DNA of 19,968 nt. Source: Actinotignum schaalii_C (lineage in GTDB: Bacteria; Actinomycetota; Actinomycetes; Actinomycetales; Actinomycetaceae). This document shows, piece after piece, positions 7,241 through 14,809 of the stretch (the stretch's first letter is position 1; each line of letters starts with the position of its first letter). The translations under genes were made by a program, and so were the position numbers. The stretch is taken from NCBI RefSeq assembly GCF_034119425.1, contig NZ_JAWUEL010000036.1, forward strand, positions 1 to 19,968, written 5' to 3'. The notes under the pieces were generated by a model, which saw only the letters and a list, made by a program, of their open reading frames with translations, had not been told where the DNA came from and did no database searches.

Positions 7241-7959
7241 TGCAGCTCGCCTCCGCTCGCGGTGGTGGAGTTAGTCGAATCGGCGTGGATAACGCCGTCG
7301 CGAATTTCCACGAGGCGTTCGCACCAGGCGGCCACATTCGGGTCATGGGTCACAATAATGAGGGTGGACCCGCTCATTTTCGCGGCGGTGGTGAGGATCT
7401 GGGTAACTTCGTGGCCGGTGGCCTGATCGAGGGCTCCGGTCGGTTCATCGGCAAACACCACCGCAGGTTGGCCCGCTAAGGCCCGCGCAATAGCTACGCG
7501 TTGGAGCTGCCCGCCGGACATTTCTCCCGGGCGGCGGTGGCGTTCGGGTTCCACCCCGAGCCGCGCCAGCCACATATCCGCTGCCGCCAGCGCCTCTCGC
7601 CGCGGCTTGCCTTGGAGCAGCAGCGGCACCGCTACATTTTCTCGGGCCGGCAGTTCGGGAACCAGCTGACCATCCTGGAACACAAAACCGAAATTTTCCA
7701 GGCGCATTTTCGAACGCTGCCCATCGGACATATCCGAAATCGGCTCGTTGCCCAGCAGCACCGTGCCGGTGGTGGGCGCAATAATCCCCGCCAGGCAGTG
7801 CAGCAGCGTGGACTTACCCGAACCGGACGGGCCCATAATCGCCACCGACTGCCCGCCGGGAATCCGCAATGATACCCGGCGCAGTGCCGCCACGTTCCCA
7901 AAATTCTTCGTGAGATTATTCGCCACCAAATCCGGGGCGAAATTCTGTGTTGTATCCAT
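7237..7959 (-). CDS. ABC transporter ATP-binding protein (exporter type)
   Basis: All ABC ATPase motifs are present in the 240-residue product: Walker A GPSGSGKST (43-51), Q-loop glutamine in FQDGQLVPELPARENV (near 95), signature MSGGQ (147-151), Walker B VVFADEP (167-173) and switch histidine in VTHD (205). The form GEMSGGQLQRVAIARAL with DEPTGALD belongs to the LolD/MacB/BceA subgroup that powers FtsX-type permeases. The ATG at 7959 is preferred to an in-frame TTG at 7971, which lies too close to the only GGAAG stretch. It is the first gene of a two-gene operon with the permease and is divergent from the kinase gene. Confidence 0.92.
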   Translation of the reverse strand: MDTTQNFAPDLVANNLTKNFGNVAALRRVSLRIPGGQSVAIMGPSGSGKSTLLHCLAGIIAPTTGTVLLGNEPISDMSDGQRSKMRLENFGFVFQDGQLVPELPARENVAVPLLLQGKPRREALAAADMWLARLGVEPERHRRPGEMSGGQLQRVAIARALAGQPAVVFADEPTGALDQATGHEVTQILTTAAKMSGSTLIIVTHDPNVAAWCERLVEIRDGVIHADSTNSTTASGGELQ

Positions 7960-8013
7960 GGCTCTAGTCAACTTCCGATTGGCCGGTGGCGGCAGGGATC
8001 GTACTCCACACTT

Positions 8014-8035
8014 ATGGTAGAGCTAGGTCTACCAT
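8014..8035. promoter_or_regulatory. 22-bp near-perfect palindrome, probable operator
   Basis: ATGGTAGA (8014-8021) and TCTACCAT (8028-8035) are exact reverse complements around the spacer GCTAGG, in which two of the three base pairs also match. Ten of the eleven symmetric positions therefore agree. It sits in the short gap between the divergent exporter operon and kinase gene, where a shared operator is expected. The binder may be the NarL-type regulator encoded next door (inference). Confidence 0.6.
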
Positions 8036-8071
8036 TGCCGGATTCGCACGTGGGGGCGAGCCCGCGCCGGC

Positions 8072-8077
8072 TACCAT
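8072..8077 (+). promoter_or_regulatory. -10 box of a probable leaderless promoter
   Basis: TACCAT ends six bases before the ATG at 8084, and there is no ribosome-binding site. This is the same geometry as at 4177-4182 and 15836-15841. Confidence 0.35.
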
Positions 8078-8083
8078 GGCGGT

Positions 8084-9148
8084 ATGACAACGCAGAGCAC
8101 CGAGCACGGTGAGCACGCCACGGGCGTGGACATCGCCATGCACGTGGATAACACCCGAGCGGTGGCGCAGCAACTACGCCACGCCACGGTGCGCGGGGTG
8201 CTCGCGGGCGCCCTCGGCACCATCGCCCTGATATTCGTGGCGGTGGCGGGACTCTCTCTGCTCGGCGGATTCAGCCCGATTCCGATCACCATCGGGCTGG
8301 TCGGCCTGCTGGCCCTGGGCGGGGCGGCATGGATAGTGTGGCGCGGGAACGGGCGGGCGCTCGCGGACGTGGCTCCAGCGTCGTCGACCTGGATGGTGGA
8401 ACCATCCGATCACCGCGACGTTGTGCACGCGCAACGCTCCATTGCCGCGGCTTTTGAAATTGAACGGCGCCGCATCGAACGCGACCTGCACGACGGCGCC
8501 CAGCAGTACCTGGTCGCAACCTCAATGGATGTGGGTGAGGCGGCGTTTCTGCTGGAAGGTGACGCGAGCGGCGCGGTGAGCTCGGCGGATCTTCAGGCTG
8601 CGCGCGAACGCATGGCGTCCGCGCAGGACCGCGCGGAACTGGCCCTCACCTCGCTACGCCGCACGGTGGCCGGTATTCATCCGAAAGTGCTCTCTGACCT
8701 GGGGTTGGAAGCGGCGGTACACGATCTGGTGGTTTCCGCGCCGGTGCCCGCCACCCTGCGGGTGCCGAGCCCGCTACCCGAGATCCCCGAAGGCGTGATC
8801 GCCGCCGCATACTTCACGGTGGCCGAAGCGCTAACGAACGTTGCTAAACACGCGCCCGCCGCCACCGTGACCGTGCTGCTCATCGCCGACGATGACCTTC
8901 ACCTCAGCATCACCGATACCGGCCCGGGCGGCGTGATTCCGGGTAGCGGGCTGCGCGGGATCGGCGAGCGGCTCGCTACTTTCGGCGGTAGTCTGCGTAT
9001 TTCCAGCCCGGTGGGCGGGCCAACAGAAATTCGCGCGCGCATCCCGCTGCTGCTGCATCGCGGGGAGTGGGGGAGCGGGGCCGGGGTGGCGGCGCTCAGC
9101 GAAAATCCGAGAACGGAGGGGACGGATGCGTCTGGTAGTCGCGGATGA
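8084..9148 (+). CDS. Sensor histidine kinase, HisKA_3 (NarL-partner) type
   Basis: The 354-residue membrane kinase has two hydrophobic segments (about 38-61 and 67-87) with only a short loop between them, so it probably senses within the membrane rather than through an outer domain. The dimerisation/phosphotransfer domain holds ERRRIERDLHDGAQQ, with His136 the likely phosphorylated residue. The ATPase domain has the N-box AEALTNVAKH (247-256), DTGPGG (278-283) and GLRGIGER (289-296). The C-terminus overlaps the regulator gene by 23 bases, so the two are coupled. With the divergent exporter it forms a sense-and-export module comparable to BceS-, LiaS- or ChrS-type arrangements. The ligand is unknown. 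Confidence 0.92.
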   Translation: MTTQSTEHGEHATGVDIAMHVDNTRAVAQQLRHATVRGVLAGALGTIALIFVAVAGLSLLGGFSPIPITIGLVGLLALGGAAWIVWRGNGRALADVAPASSTWMVEPSDHRDVVHAQRSIAAAFEIERRRIERDLHDGAQQYLVATSMDVGEAAFLLEGDASGAVSSADLQAARERMASAQDRAELALTSLRRTVAGIHPKVLSDLGLEAAVHDLVVSAPVPATLRVPSPLPEIPEGVIAAAYFTVAEALTNVAKHAPAATVTVLLIADDDLHLSITDTGPGGVIPGSGLRGIGERLATFGGSLRISSPVGGPTEIRARIPLLLHRGEWGSGAGVAALSENPRTEGTDASGSRG

Positions 9149-9854
9149 TTCCGCACTGTTTCGCGAAGGGCTATGCGGGCTGCTGGAGCGGCGCGGGCAC
9201 ACGATTGTGGCCACCGCCGCCACCGCACCGGAACTGAACGAGACGGTGCGCGCGGCCACCGCCCGCGGGGAGGTCCCCGACCTGGTCATCACCGATGTGC
9301 GCATGCCACCCACCATGAGCGACGACGGCCTGCGTGCCGCCGTGGAGCTGCGCCGCGAATTCCCGTCCCTGGGCATTATGGTGCTCTCCCAATACGTCGC
9401 CCCGGCCTACGCGCGCGAACTCTTCCACCCGGCAGCCGGTGCCGGTACCTCCGGTTCCCCCGCGACTACGACCGCGGATGCAAGCGGGGACGATGCGCCG
9501 GGAGGCCTGGGGTATTTACTCAAAGATCGCGTGGCGCGGGTGGCGGATTTCGTGCGGTCCCTGGAGATTGTGGGGGTGGGTGGCGTTGTTGTGGATCCGG
9601 ATGTTGCGGCCCAATTAATGGCGACGACGCCGTCACTTCTCACGGAGCTTACCTCCCGCGAACGTGAAATCCTGGAGCTCATGGCGCGGGGCTATGCCAA
9701 TTCTGCGATTGCCGCCGAGCTCTACCTCACCGGGGCGACCGTCTCCAAACACGTGGCGAATATTTTCCTCAAGCTGGGGATGCAACCCGGGGAAGAAAAT
9801 CGCCGGGTGCGGGCGGTGCTGGCCTATCTGACGGAAACCTCGCGTGCGGGGTAA
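9126..9854 (+). CDS. Response regulator, NarL/FixJ family
   Basis: This is a 242-residue partner of the kinase just upstream. The receiver domain has the acidic pair VVADDS (4-9), phospho-acceptor Asp57 in LVITDVRMP, Ser88 in VLSQY and Lys133 in GYLLKDRVA. The LuxR-type helix-turn-helix spans about 174-235 (LTSREREILELMARGYANSAIAAELYLT, then VSKHVANIFLKLG). Between the fourth helix and the fifth strand lies an insertion of about 25 Gly/Ala/Thr/Ser-rich residues (101-126) where close relatives have a few residues. The likely targets are the palindrome at 8014-8035 and thus the exporter operon (inference). The ATG at 9126 lies after GGAGGGGAC, a good ribosome-binding site. Confidence 0.93.
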   Translation: MRLVVADDSALFREGLCGLLERRGHTIVATAATAPELNETVRAATARGEVPDLVITDVRMPPTMSDDGLRAAVELRREFPSLGIMVLSQYVAPAYARELFHPAAGAGTSGSPATTTADASGDDAPGGLGYLLKDRVARVADFVRSLEIVGVGGVVVDPDVAAQLMATTPSLLTELTSREREILELMARGYANSAIAAELYLTGATVSKHVANIFLKLGMQPGEENRRVRAVLAYLTETSRAG

Positions 9855-9953
9855 GCGCGTGGTGCGCCTACGCTCAGCGGGCGGGGTGCGCCGTTCGCCC
9901 GCGCCGCGGTTCGGGGTGAAAATTGTGTCGGAGGCCCGTGGGAGAATGGGAGC

Positions 9954-12698
9954 ATGACCTCGGATCCCTGCGCTCGCCTGCTCGCTGCCCCGCCCGCGCT
10001 GCCGGTAGCAGCCCACCTCGATGAGGTGCGCGCAGCGCTGCCGCTCGCGGTGGTGAGTGCGCCGCCGGGAACCGGGAAAACCACGCTCATTCCGCCGCTC
10101 GTGGCCCGCGCGCTCGCGGAAGGCGTGCTCGCGGAAGGCATGCGTGGAGGAACCGATGCGGGCGGTACTCGGCCCGGGCGAGTCCTCGTGATTCAGCCGC
10201 GCCGGGTGGCAGCGCGGGCTGCGGCGCGGCGCTTGGCCGAACTCTTCGGGGAACCGGTGGGCGCTACCGCCGGCTATAGCGTGCGCGGGGATTCCCAGGT
10301 GAGCCGGGAAACCCGCATCGAAATGATCACCCCAGGTATCGCGGTGCGCCGCCTGCAAAGCGACCCGGAATTGCGCGGTATCGGCGCTCTTATTTTCGAC
10401 GAGGTGCACGAACGGCACCTCGATGCCGATCTGGCCCTGGCCCTTGCCCTGGAAGCCCGCGCGGCTTTCCGCCCCGATCTTTTGCTGGTGGCCATGTCCG
10501 CCACCGTGGAATCTCAGCGCACCGCTGCGTTGCTGGAAGCTGGGGCCGCGGCGCCTGGGGAATCCCCGCGGATCGTGGATATTCCGGGCGTGTTACATCC
10601 TCTTACCCTGCGCTACGCACCACCCGGGCGCGGGGAAGAACCCCTCGGCACAATTTCGCGGGACGGCGCGCTCGGGGTGCGTCGGGAATTCCTGGCGCAC
10701 GTGGCGCGGGTGGTGGAACGGGCCTTCCGGGAAGTGGAACTCGGTGACATATTGGTCTTCCTCCCCGGGGTGCGGGAAGTGGAGTACGTGGTGGGCTTGC
10801 TCGGCCATCTACCCGCCCGGGTGGCACCCCTGCACGGCTCCCTCAGCGGAGCTCAGCAGGATGCCGCACTCCGTGAAGTCGCGGGAACCCGCAGCATTAT
10901 TGTGACCACCGCTATCGCGGAATCCTCCCTCACCGTCCCCGGGGTGCGGATCGTGGTGGATAGCGGGCTCTCCCGGGAACCCCGTACCGATTACGCCAGT
11001 GGCATCAGCGGGCTGGTCACGGTGCTGGAATCCCAAGCCGCCGGTATCCAACGCGGCGGGCGCGCCGGGCGTTTAGGCCCCGGAACTGTTTATCGGGTCA
11101 TGAGCGAAGCTACCTGGGCCCGCCTCGCGGAACGCTCCACCCCGGAAATCTACACGGCTGACCTCACCGATTTTCTGCTGCAAGCTGCCGTGTGGGGTGC
11201 CCCGGAAGGGCGCGGGCTCGCCCTCCTCGATCAGCCCCCGCAGCCGGGCGTGGCGGCCGGTATGCGCACCCTCAGCGCGCTCGGTTGCGTGGTGGCAGAA
11301 CATAGCGCCGGGGATGATGCGGCCGGTGCTGAGCGGGCCTGGCAGGTCACTGACCTGGCCCGCACCCTCGCCCCGCTCCCGGTCAGCACCCGGCTAGGCC
11401 GCAGCCTGCTGGAAACTACCCCGCGGTTAGGGGCGGGCACAGCAGCCCAGATCGTGGCCGCGCTCGCGGAATCGCCCCGGCTCCCCGGGGCCGATCTGGC
11501 ACGGTGGCCCACCGCCGTCTCACCGGCCTGGGCCCGGCAAGCCCAGCGCCTCGAGAAACTCGCCCACCGCGCCCTGGGTGAGGTGGCGGCAACCGGCAGT
11601 GGGCAGAGTAAGAGCGGGCAGAGTGGCATTGAGCAATCGGGCAGCGGCACACCCAGTCGCGGGAAAACCGATACCGCAGGTTCCGGTAAAACCGGCGTAT
11701 CCGGCTTCGGGAAACCCAGCCGGGCTGCTCGTAATGATGATGCCCTCGCCCTTGTGACCGCCTGGGCTTATCCGGATTTGCTGGCCCGCGCGGTGGATAG
11801 CACCTCAGGGCGCTACCTCCTGGCTAACGGCAGCGGGGCAATACTCCCGCAAGGCTCCCCGCTCCTCGGATCACCCTGGCTTGCGGTAGCCGATGTGAGC
11901 GCCAGCCAGGGCCGGGCGGATGCACTCATCCGCGCCGCTGTACCCGCAGATGAAGAACTCGCCCGCCACGCCGGCCGTGGCCTCATCGCCACCGGCACCG
12001 CAATCAGCTACCGAAAAGGCCGCCTACGCGCCCGGCAAACCACCCGCCTAGGAGCCATCGAACTCAGCGGCCGGGATGTGGAGCGCCTCCCGCGCGCAGC
12101 CGCCACCGCGTGGGTGAGCGCCGCGGCCCGCTCCGGAACCCTCCCGCTCGAATTCACCGCCGGAGCCCAAGCCCTGCGCGAACGCCTCGCCTTCCTTCAC
12201 ACCGTCCTAGGTGAACCCTGGCCCGATATGGAAGAATCCGCACTCCGCCAGCGCATCGAGGAACTAGCCGGGCCTGAACTCGCCGCCCTCGCCCGGGGCG
12301 GCAGCTGGGGAAACCTGGGGGCCGGAAATATTGAACGCCTACTGCCCTGGCCGGAAGCCACCCACCTTGATGAACTCGCCCCCGCCAGCATTACTATCCC
12401 CACCGGGGAACAACGCACCATCCACTATGCGGGAGCCCGGCCCACCGTACGCCTGCGCGTCCAAGAAGCCTTCGGCTGGGCCCGTACCCCGCAGCTGGCC
12501 GGCGGGCGCATCCCCGTCACCCTCGAACTCCTCTCCCCGGCCGCCCGGCCCGTTGCCATCACCGACGACCTCGCAAGCTTCTGGGCCGGCCCCTACGCCC
12601 AAGTGCGGGCGGAAATGCGTGGCCGCTACCCGCGCCACCCCTGGCCGGAAGATGGCGCTACCGCCAGCCCCACCAAGCGGGCCCGCCCGCGCCGCTAA
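9954..12698 (+). CDS. hrpB: ATP-dependent helicase HrpB
   Basis: The 914-residue product is a DEAH-box superfamily 2 helicase of the HrpB group. Seen in order: Walker A APPGTGKTT (36-44), QPRRVAARAAARRLA (81-95), the DEVH box in DEVHERHLDADLALAL (149-164), SAT (182-184), the helicase C motif QRGGRAGRLGPGTVYRV, a ratchet domain, and the family-specific C-terminus with FGWARTPQLAGGRIPVTLELLSPAARPV, DDLASFWAGPYAQVRAEMRGRYPRHPWPED. HrpB proteins are usually a little over 800 residues. The extra length here comes from a Gly/Ser/Lys-rich insertion at about 545-593 and a short one near 56-76. GGAG at 9941-9944 sets the ATG at 9954. The role of HrpB in RNA metabolism is poorly defined. Confidence 0.95.
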   Translation: MTSDPCARLLAAPPALPVAAHLDEVRAALPLAVVSAPPGTGKTTLIPPLVARALAEGVLAEGMRGGTDAGGTRPGRVLVIQPRRVAARAAARRLAELFGEPVGATAGYSVRGDSQVSRETRIEMITPGIAVRRLQSDPELRGIGALIFDEVHERHLDADLALALALEARAAFRPDLLLVAMSATVESQRTAALLEAGAAAPGESPRIVDIPGVLHPLTLRYAPPGRGEEPLGTISRDGALGVRREFLAHVARVVERAFREVELGDILVFLPGVREVEYVVGLLGHLPARVAPLHGSLSGAQQDAALREVAGTRSIIVTTAIAESSLTVPGVRIVVDSGLSREPRTDYASGISGLVTVLESQAAGIQRGGRAGRLGPGTVYRVMSEATWARLAERSTPEIYTADLTDFLLQAAVWGAPEGRGLALLDQPPQPGVAAGMRTLSALGCVVAEHSAGDDAAGAERAWQVTDLARTLAPLPVSTRLGRSLLETTPRLGAGTAAQIVAALAESPRLPGADLARWPTAVSPAWARQAQRLEKLAHRALGEVAATGSGQSKSGQSGIEQSGSGTPSRGKTDTAGSGKTGVSGFGKPSRAARNDDALALVTAWAYPDLLARAVDSTSGRYLLANGSGAILPQGSPLLGSPWLAVADVSASQGRADALIRAAVPADEELARHAGRGLIATGTAISYRKGRLRARQTTRLGAIELSGRDVERLPRAAATAWVSAAARSGTLPLEFTAGAQALRERLAFLHTVLGEPWPDMEESALRQRIEELAGPELAALARGGSWGNLGAGNIERLLPWPEATHLDELAPASITIPTGEQRTIHYAGARPTVRLRVQEAFGWARTPQLAGGRIPVTLELLSPAARPVAITDDLASFWAGPYAQVRAEMRGRYPRHPWPEDGATASPTKRARPRR
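10112..10139 (+). repeat. 15-base tandem duplication inside hrpB
   Basis: GCTCGCGGAAGGC occurs at 10112-10124 and again at 10127-10139 (period 15), duplicating a five-residue unit (LAEGV/LAEGM). It keeps the frame and lies in a loop after Walker A, at a spot where the family has no insertion. Confidence 0.6.
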
Positions 12699-12734
12699 AT
12701 CGCGTGCGCGCCGCTAAATCGGGTGCGTGCCGCT
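12691..12734 (+). repeat. 19-base tandem repeat across the hrpB stop codon
   Basis: GCCGCTAAATC begins at 12691 and again at 12710, with a third partial start (GCCGCT) at 12729, so the period is 19 bases and there are about 2.3 copies. The first copy contains the TAA stop of hrpB and the second repeats it downstream in another frame. The remaining gap to the next gene (12735-12797) shows nothing else. Confidence 0.65.
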
Positions 12735-12797
12735 CGGCGCGGGCGGGTAGGCGCAGTCCAGCAGCTAAAGTACACCCAGGCCGTCCCGGACTATGCC

Positions 12798-13259
12798 TCA
12801 GTAGCCAAAGGTCAGGGTGCCGGTTTCGTCGTCGTCGGCAAACTCCCGGCGAATAGAAGTAGCGGCCCCGGCAAGATTACGCAAACGCGCCCGCAACGTC
12901 TCAACCGTGAGGCCCGCCATTGGCAAACAAATCCGCAACTGCAAGTGCCCGCCGGACATCACCGCATCGCCATCCAAAAACTCGCCGATCCGCTCCAAAA
13001 CATCGCGGGTACGGGCCTCCGTCGGCGACTCCACCAGCGATGCCGCCACGTAGAGCACATCCCCCAGCCCGGGAACATTCGCGTAACTCGCGATCATCTC
13101 CTGCTTATCTGACTCCGAACGCCACACCACCTCGAAACGGTAATGCACCCCGTCCGGCTGCGCCTGCGCATGATAATCAGCAACAAGTACCTCATACAGG
13201 CCCGCCGCTGTCGTCACATCGCGGGCATCGCGTTCGTCGCGCCCAGACTTCTTAGACAT
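12798..13259 (-). CDS. Conserved hypothetical protein (local paralogue family, N-type domain)
   Basis: This 153-residue soluble protein has no signal peptide and no family I can name. It has an alpha/beta pattern: YEVLVADYH (22-30), YRFEVVWRS (40-48), LYVAASLVES (69-78), then GDAVMSGGHLQLRICLPMAGLTVETLRARL (97-126). That last stretch matches residues 111-140 of the 346-residue protein encoded at 14789-15829, including the run G-D...L-[HR]-[IL]...MAGL...L. The ATG at 13259 is chosen because GGGGAGG lies three to nine bases before it, replacing a longer reading that runs into the upstream gene. It overlaps the end of that gene by eight bases, so the two form an operon. Confidence 0.75.
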   Translation of the reverse strand: MSKKSGRDERDARDVTTAAGLYEVLVADYHAQAQPDGVHYRFEVVWRSESDKQEMIASYANVPGLGDVLYVAASLVESPTEARTRDVLERIGEFLDGDAVMSGGHLQLRICLPMAGLTVETLRARLRNLAGAATSIRREFADDDETGTLTFGY

Positions 13260-13860
13260 CAGCCTCCCCTTCCTGGGCGGATTCCGACAGCGCATCCGCA
13301 CCGCTCAACGCCCGGGCCTGCGCCGCCACCAATGCCGCGCAGGCAGTCAGCTGCGCAGCCGGGGCTGGCAGCGCCACCGCGTAATGAATATGGGTGCGAC
13401 CACCCAGCAAGCGAATCCCGCCAATTGGCAGCGTATCCGCCGCGCGCAACACTGCGATAAGATCCGGGCCGGTCGGGTCAATACCAAAATGCTCGAGCAC
13501 CGCCGCCGCATTGCGGGAAAGCACCGAGTCAGATTGCGCATAGGACTGCGCCCCAGGTTGCGCTGCGGGCGTGGCGCCAGGCTGAGTGCCTGCTTGCGTG
13601 CCTGGCGGAGTGGCAACGGCATCAGACGCCGCGGATGCGGCGGCGCCGTCGTACTTGCGCATTTCCGCGCCGGTGAGTACAGGTGCCGCAAGATGAACGA
13701 CGGTACGGCTATCGCGCCGGGTTGACTGCCCGGGCCAGGCTGTTACCGGCACCCCGTGAGTGACAAAACGTAAAGCCGGAGTTTCATCCGCCCGCGCACC
13801 CTCATAACTAGCACGCAAAGCCGCGGCGGCTTCCTCCCATGTTGTGAACTGTGATACCAC
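13252..13860 (-). CDS. Conserved hypothetical protein (local paralogue family, C-type domain)
   Basis: The frame is open far upstream, but a start beyond 14018 would run through the divergent gene and its promoter, so I place the start at GTG 13860, just below a minus-strand -10 (TATTGT, 13916-13921). A GTG at 13929 is possible; neither has a good ribosome-binding site. The 202-residue form has an N-terminal domain (1-70), a Gly/Pro/Gln/Ala linker with PGTQAGTQPGATPAAQPGAQ repeats (72-112) and a C-terminal domain. The segment LPIGGIRLLGGRTHIHYAVALP (144-165) parallels residues 301-322 of the 346-residue protein nearby. The function is unknown; the gene overlaps the next one by eight bases. 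Confidence 0.65.
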   Translation of the reverse strand: MVSQFTTWEEAAAALRASYEGARADETPALRFVTHGVPVTAWPGQSTRRDSRTVVHLAAPVLTGAEMRKYDGAAASAASDAVATPPGTQAGTQPGATPAAQPGAQSYAQSDSVLSRNAAAVLEHFGIDPTGPDLIAVLRAADTLPIGGIRLLGGRTHIHYAVALPAPAAQLTACAALVAAQARALSGADALSESAQEGEADV

Positions 13861-13914
13861 CTCACCAGTATTCCACGTTGGCAGAAAAATGCGGCACAGG
13901 CCGGGCGTGCCGCG

Positions 13915-13921
13915 TACAATA
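13915..13921. promoter_or_regulatory. Shared -10 of divergent promoters
   Basis: TACAATA reads as TACAAT on the plus strand (toward the gene at 14018) and TATTGT on the minus strand (toward the gene ending at 13252). The two promoters would overlap back to back, making their use mutually exclusive. The -35 elements are weak on both sides. Confidence 0.4.
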
Positions 13922-14017
13922 GAGAACACCCCGTCCGTGCTTTCCCGCGGGCGGCCCCCTGAGCGTCCTCGTGATTTTTCCGCGGCCCTCGAGTAGCAAA
14001 GGACGGTACCAGCAGCC

Positions 14018-14809
14018 ATGGCGCATGGAGCACATCTGGCCCCCGAGAGTGACAACCAGGCGGATGCCTCCGCCCTGGATCGGGCCCTTCTTGCTATGGT
14101 CGCCGAAGCGGCACGCCTGACCGCCCCGCGCATGTGGATCAATCGCCTGCGTTTCTCATCTCGCCGCGCAGCGGTAGCTGCACGTAGCCGCCTGCAACGC
14201 AACGGCTGGGTGCAACAATCGCAACTCTCCCAATTTGGGCGCTCCAAAGATGCCTGGATGCTCACGCTATGGTCCGCCACCGCCGTGGATAATGGTGTTA
14301 TTGCCGATTCGCGTTCCTACCTTGAACTCATCGCTGCCGCCACCACCGGGCGCTACCTGGGCTGGGAGGCCTCGCTACTGCCGGCCCTGCGCGAATGTGA
14401 TAACCCCGATTATTACCCGGAAGGTAGCATCGGTTGGCTCGCCCCCGGGGATGAGAATTATCTACACGAAGCACGCGAAGAAGCGAAGAAACTGGTGCCG
14501 CGCGGCCGGGAACTACCCCGGAATTTACGGGATATTTGCGCATTGCTGCCCGAATTGCGCGGCCAGCGTTCCCGGCAGGCCCTCGCCTCCGGGCTCGGAG
14601 TGCTTATCGGGGACCGGCTGGTGGCCCATGCGCCGCTAGCCTGGGTCGCCTATCGCCAGCGCGGCGGTTTTTATCCCTGCCTGCTGGGTCTGGAACGCGA
14701 TACCGCCTATTTCCCCGAATCTATCGTTGCCGAAGCTTATGACGCCGAAGCGGACCTGTGGGAACGCCTCCGGGAAGCGGTGCTGGAACTACCCGCGGCC
14801 GAGCAGTAA
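14018..14809 (+). CDS. Hypothetical protein, RraB/DUF695-like and DUF3806-like halves
   Basis: This 263-residue soluble protein starts at ATG 14018; an in-frame TAG at 13994-13996 and the lack of other starts fix it. Residues 45-120 (SSRRAAVAARSRLQRNGWV ... LIAAATTGRYLGWEASL) look like the RraB/DUF695 pattern, in which a two-residue-shifted 'GGxYDGWE' box ends the domain. Residues 186-240 (RQALASGLGVLIGDRL ... LAWVAYRQRGGFYPCLLGLERDTAYFPESIVAEAY) look like DUF3806. Both assignments are by eye and remote. It is divergent from one unknown gene and its tail overlaps the next minus-strand gene by 21 bases. No function is proposed. Confidence 0.7.
   Translation: MAHGAHLAPESDNQADASALDRALLAMVAEAARLTAPRMWINRLRFSSRRAAVAARSRLQRNGWVQQSQLSQFGRSKDAWMLTLWSATAVDNGVIADSRSYLELIAAATTGRYLGWEASLLPALRECDNPDYYPEGSIGWLAPGDENYLHEAREEAKKLVPRGRELPRNLRDICALLPELRGQRSRQALASGLGVLIGDRLVAHAPLAWVAYRQRGGFYPCLLGLERDTAYFPESIVAEAYDAEADLWERLREAVLELPAAEQ

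Noticed and set aside
13861..14280. N-terminal extension of the minus-strand gene ending at 13252, up to 14280
   Set aside because: The extra residues are Arg/Ala/Cys-rich and read antisense to the well-supported gene at 14018. They also cross the divergent promoter, so a start near 13860 is more credible.
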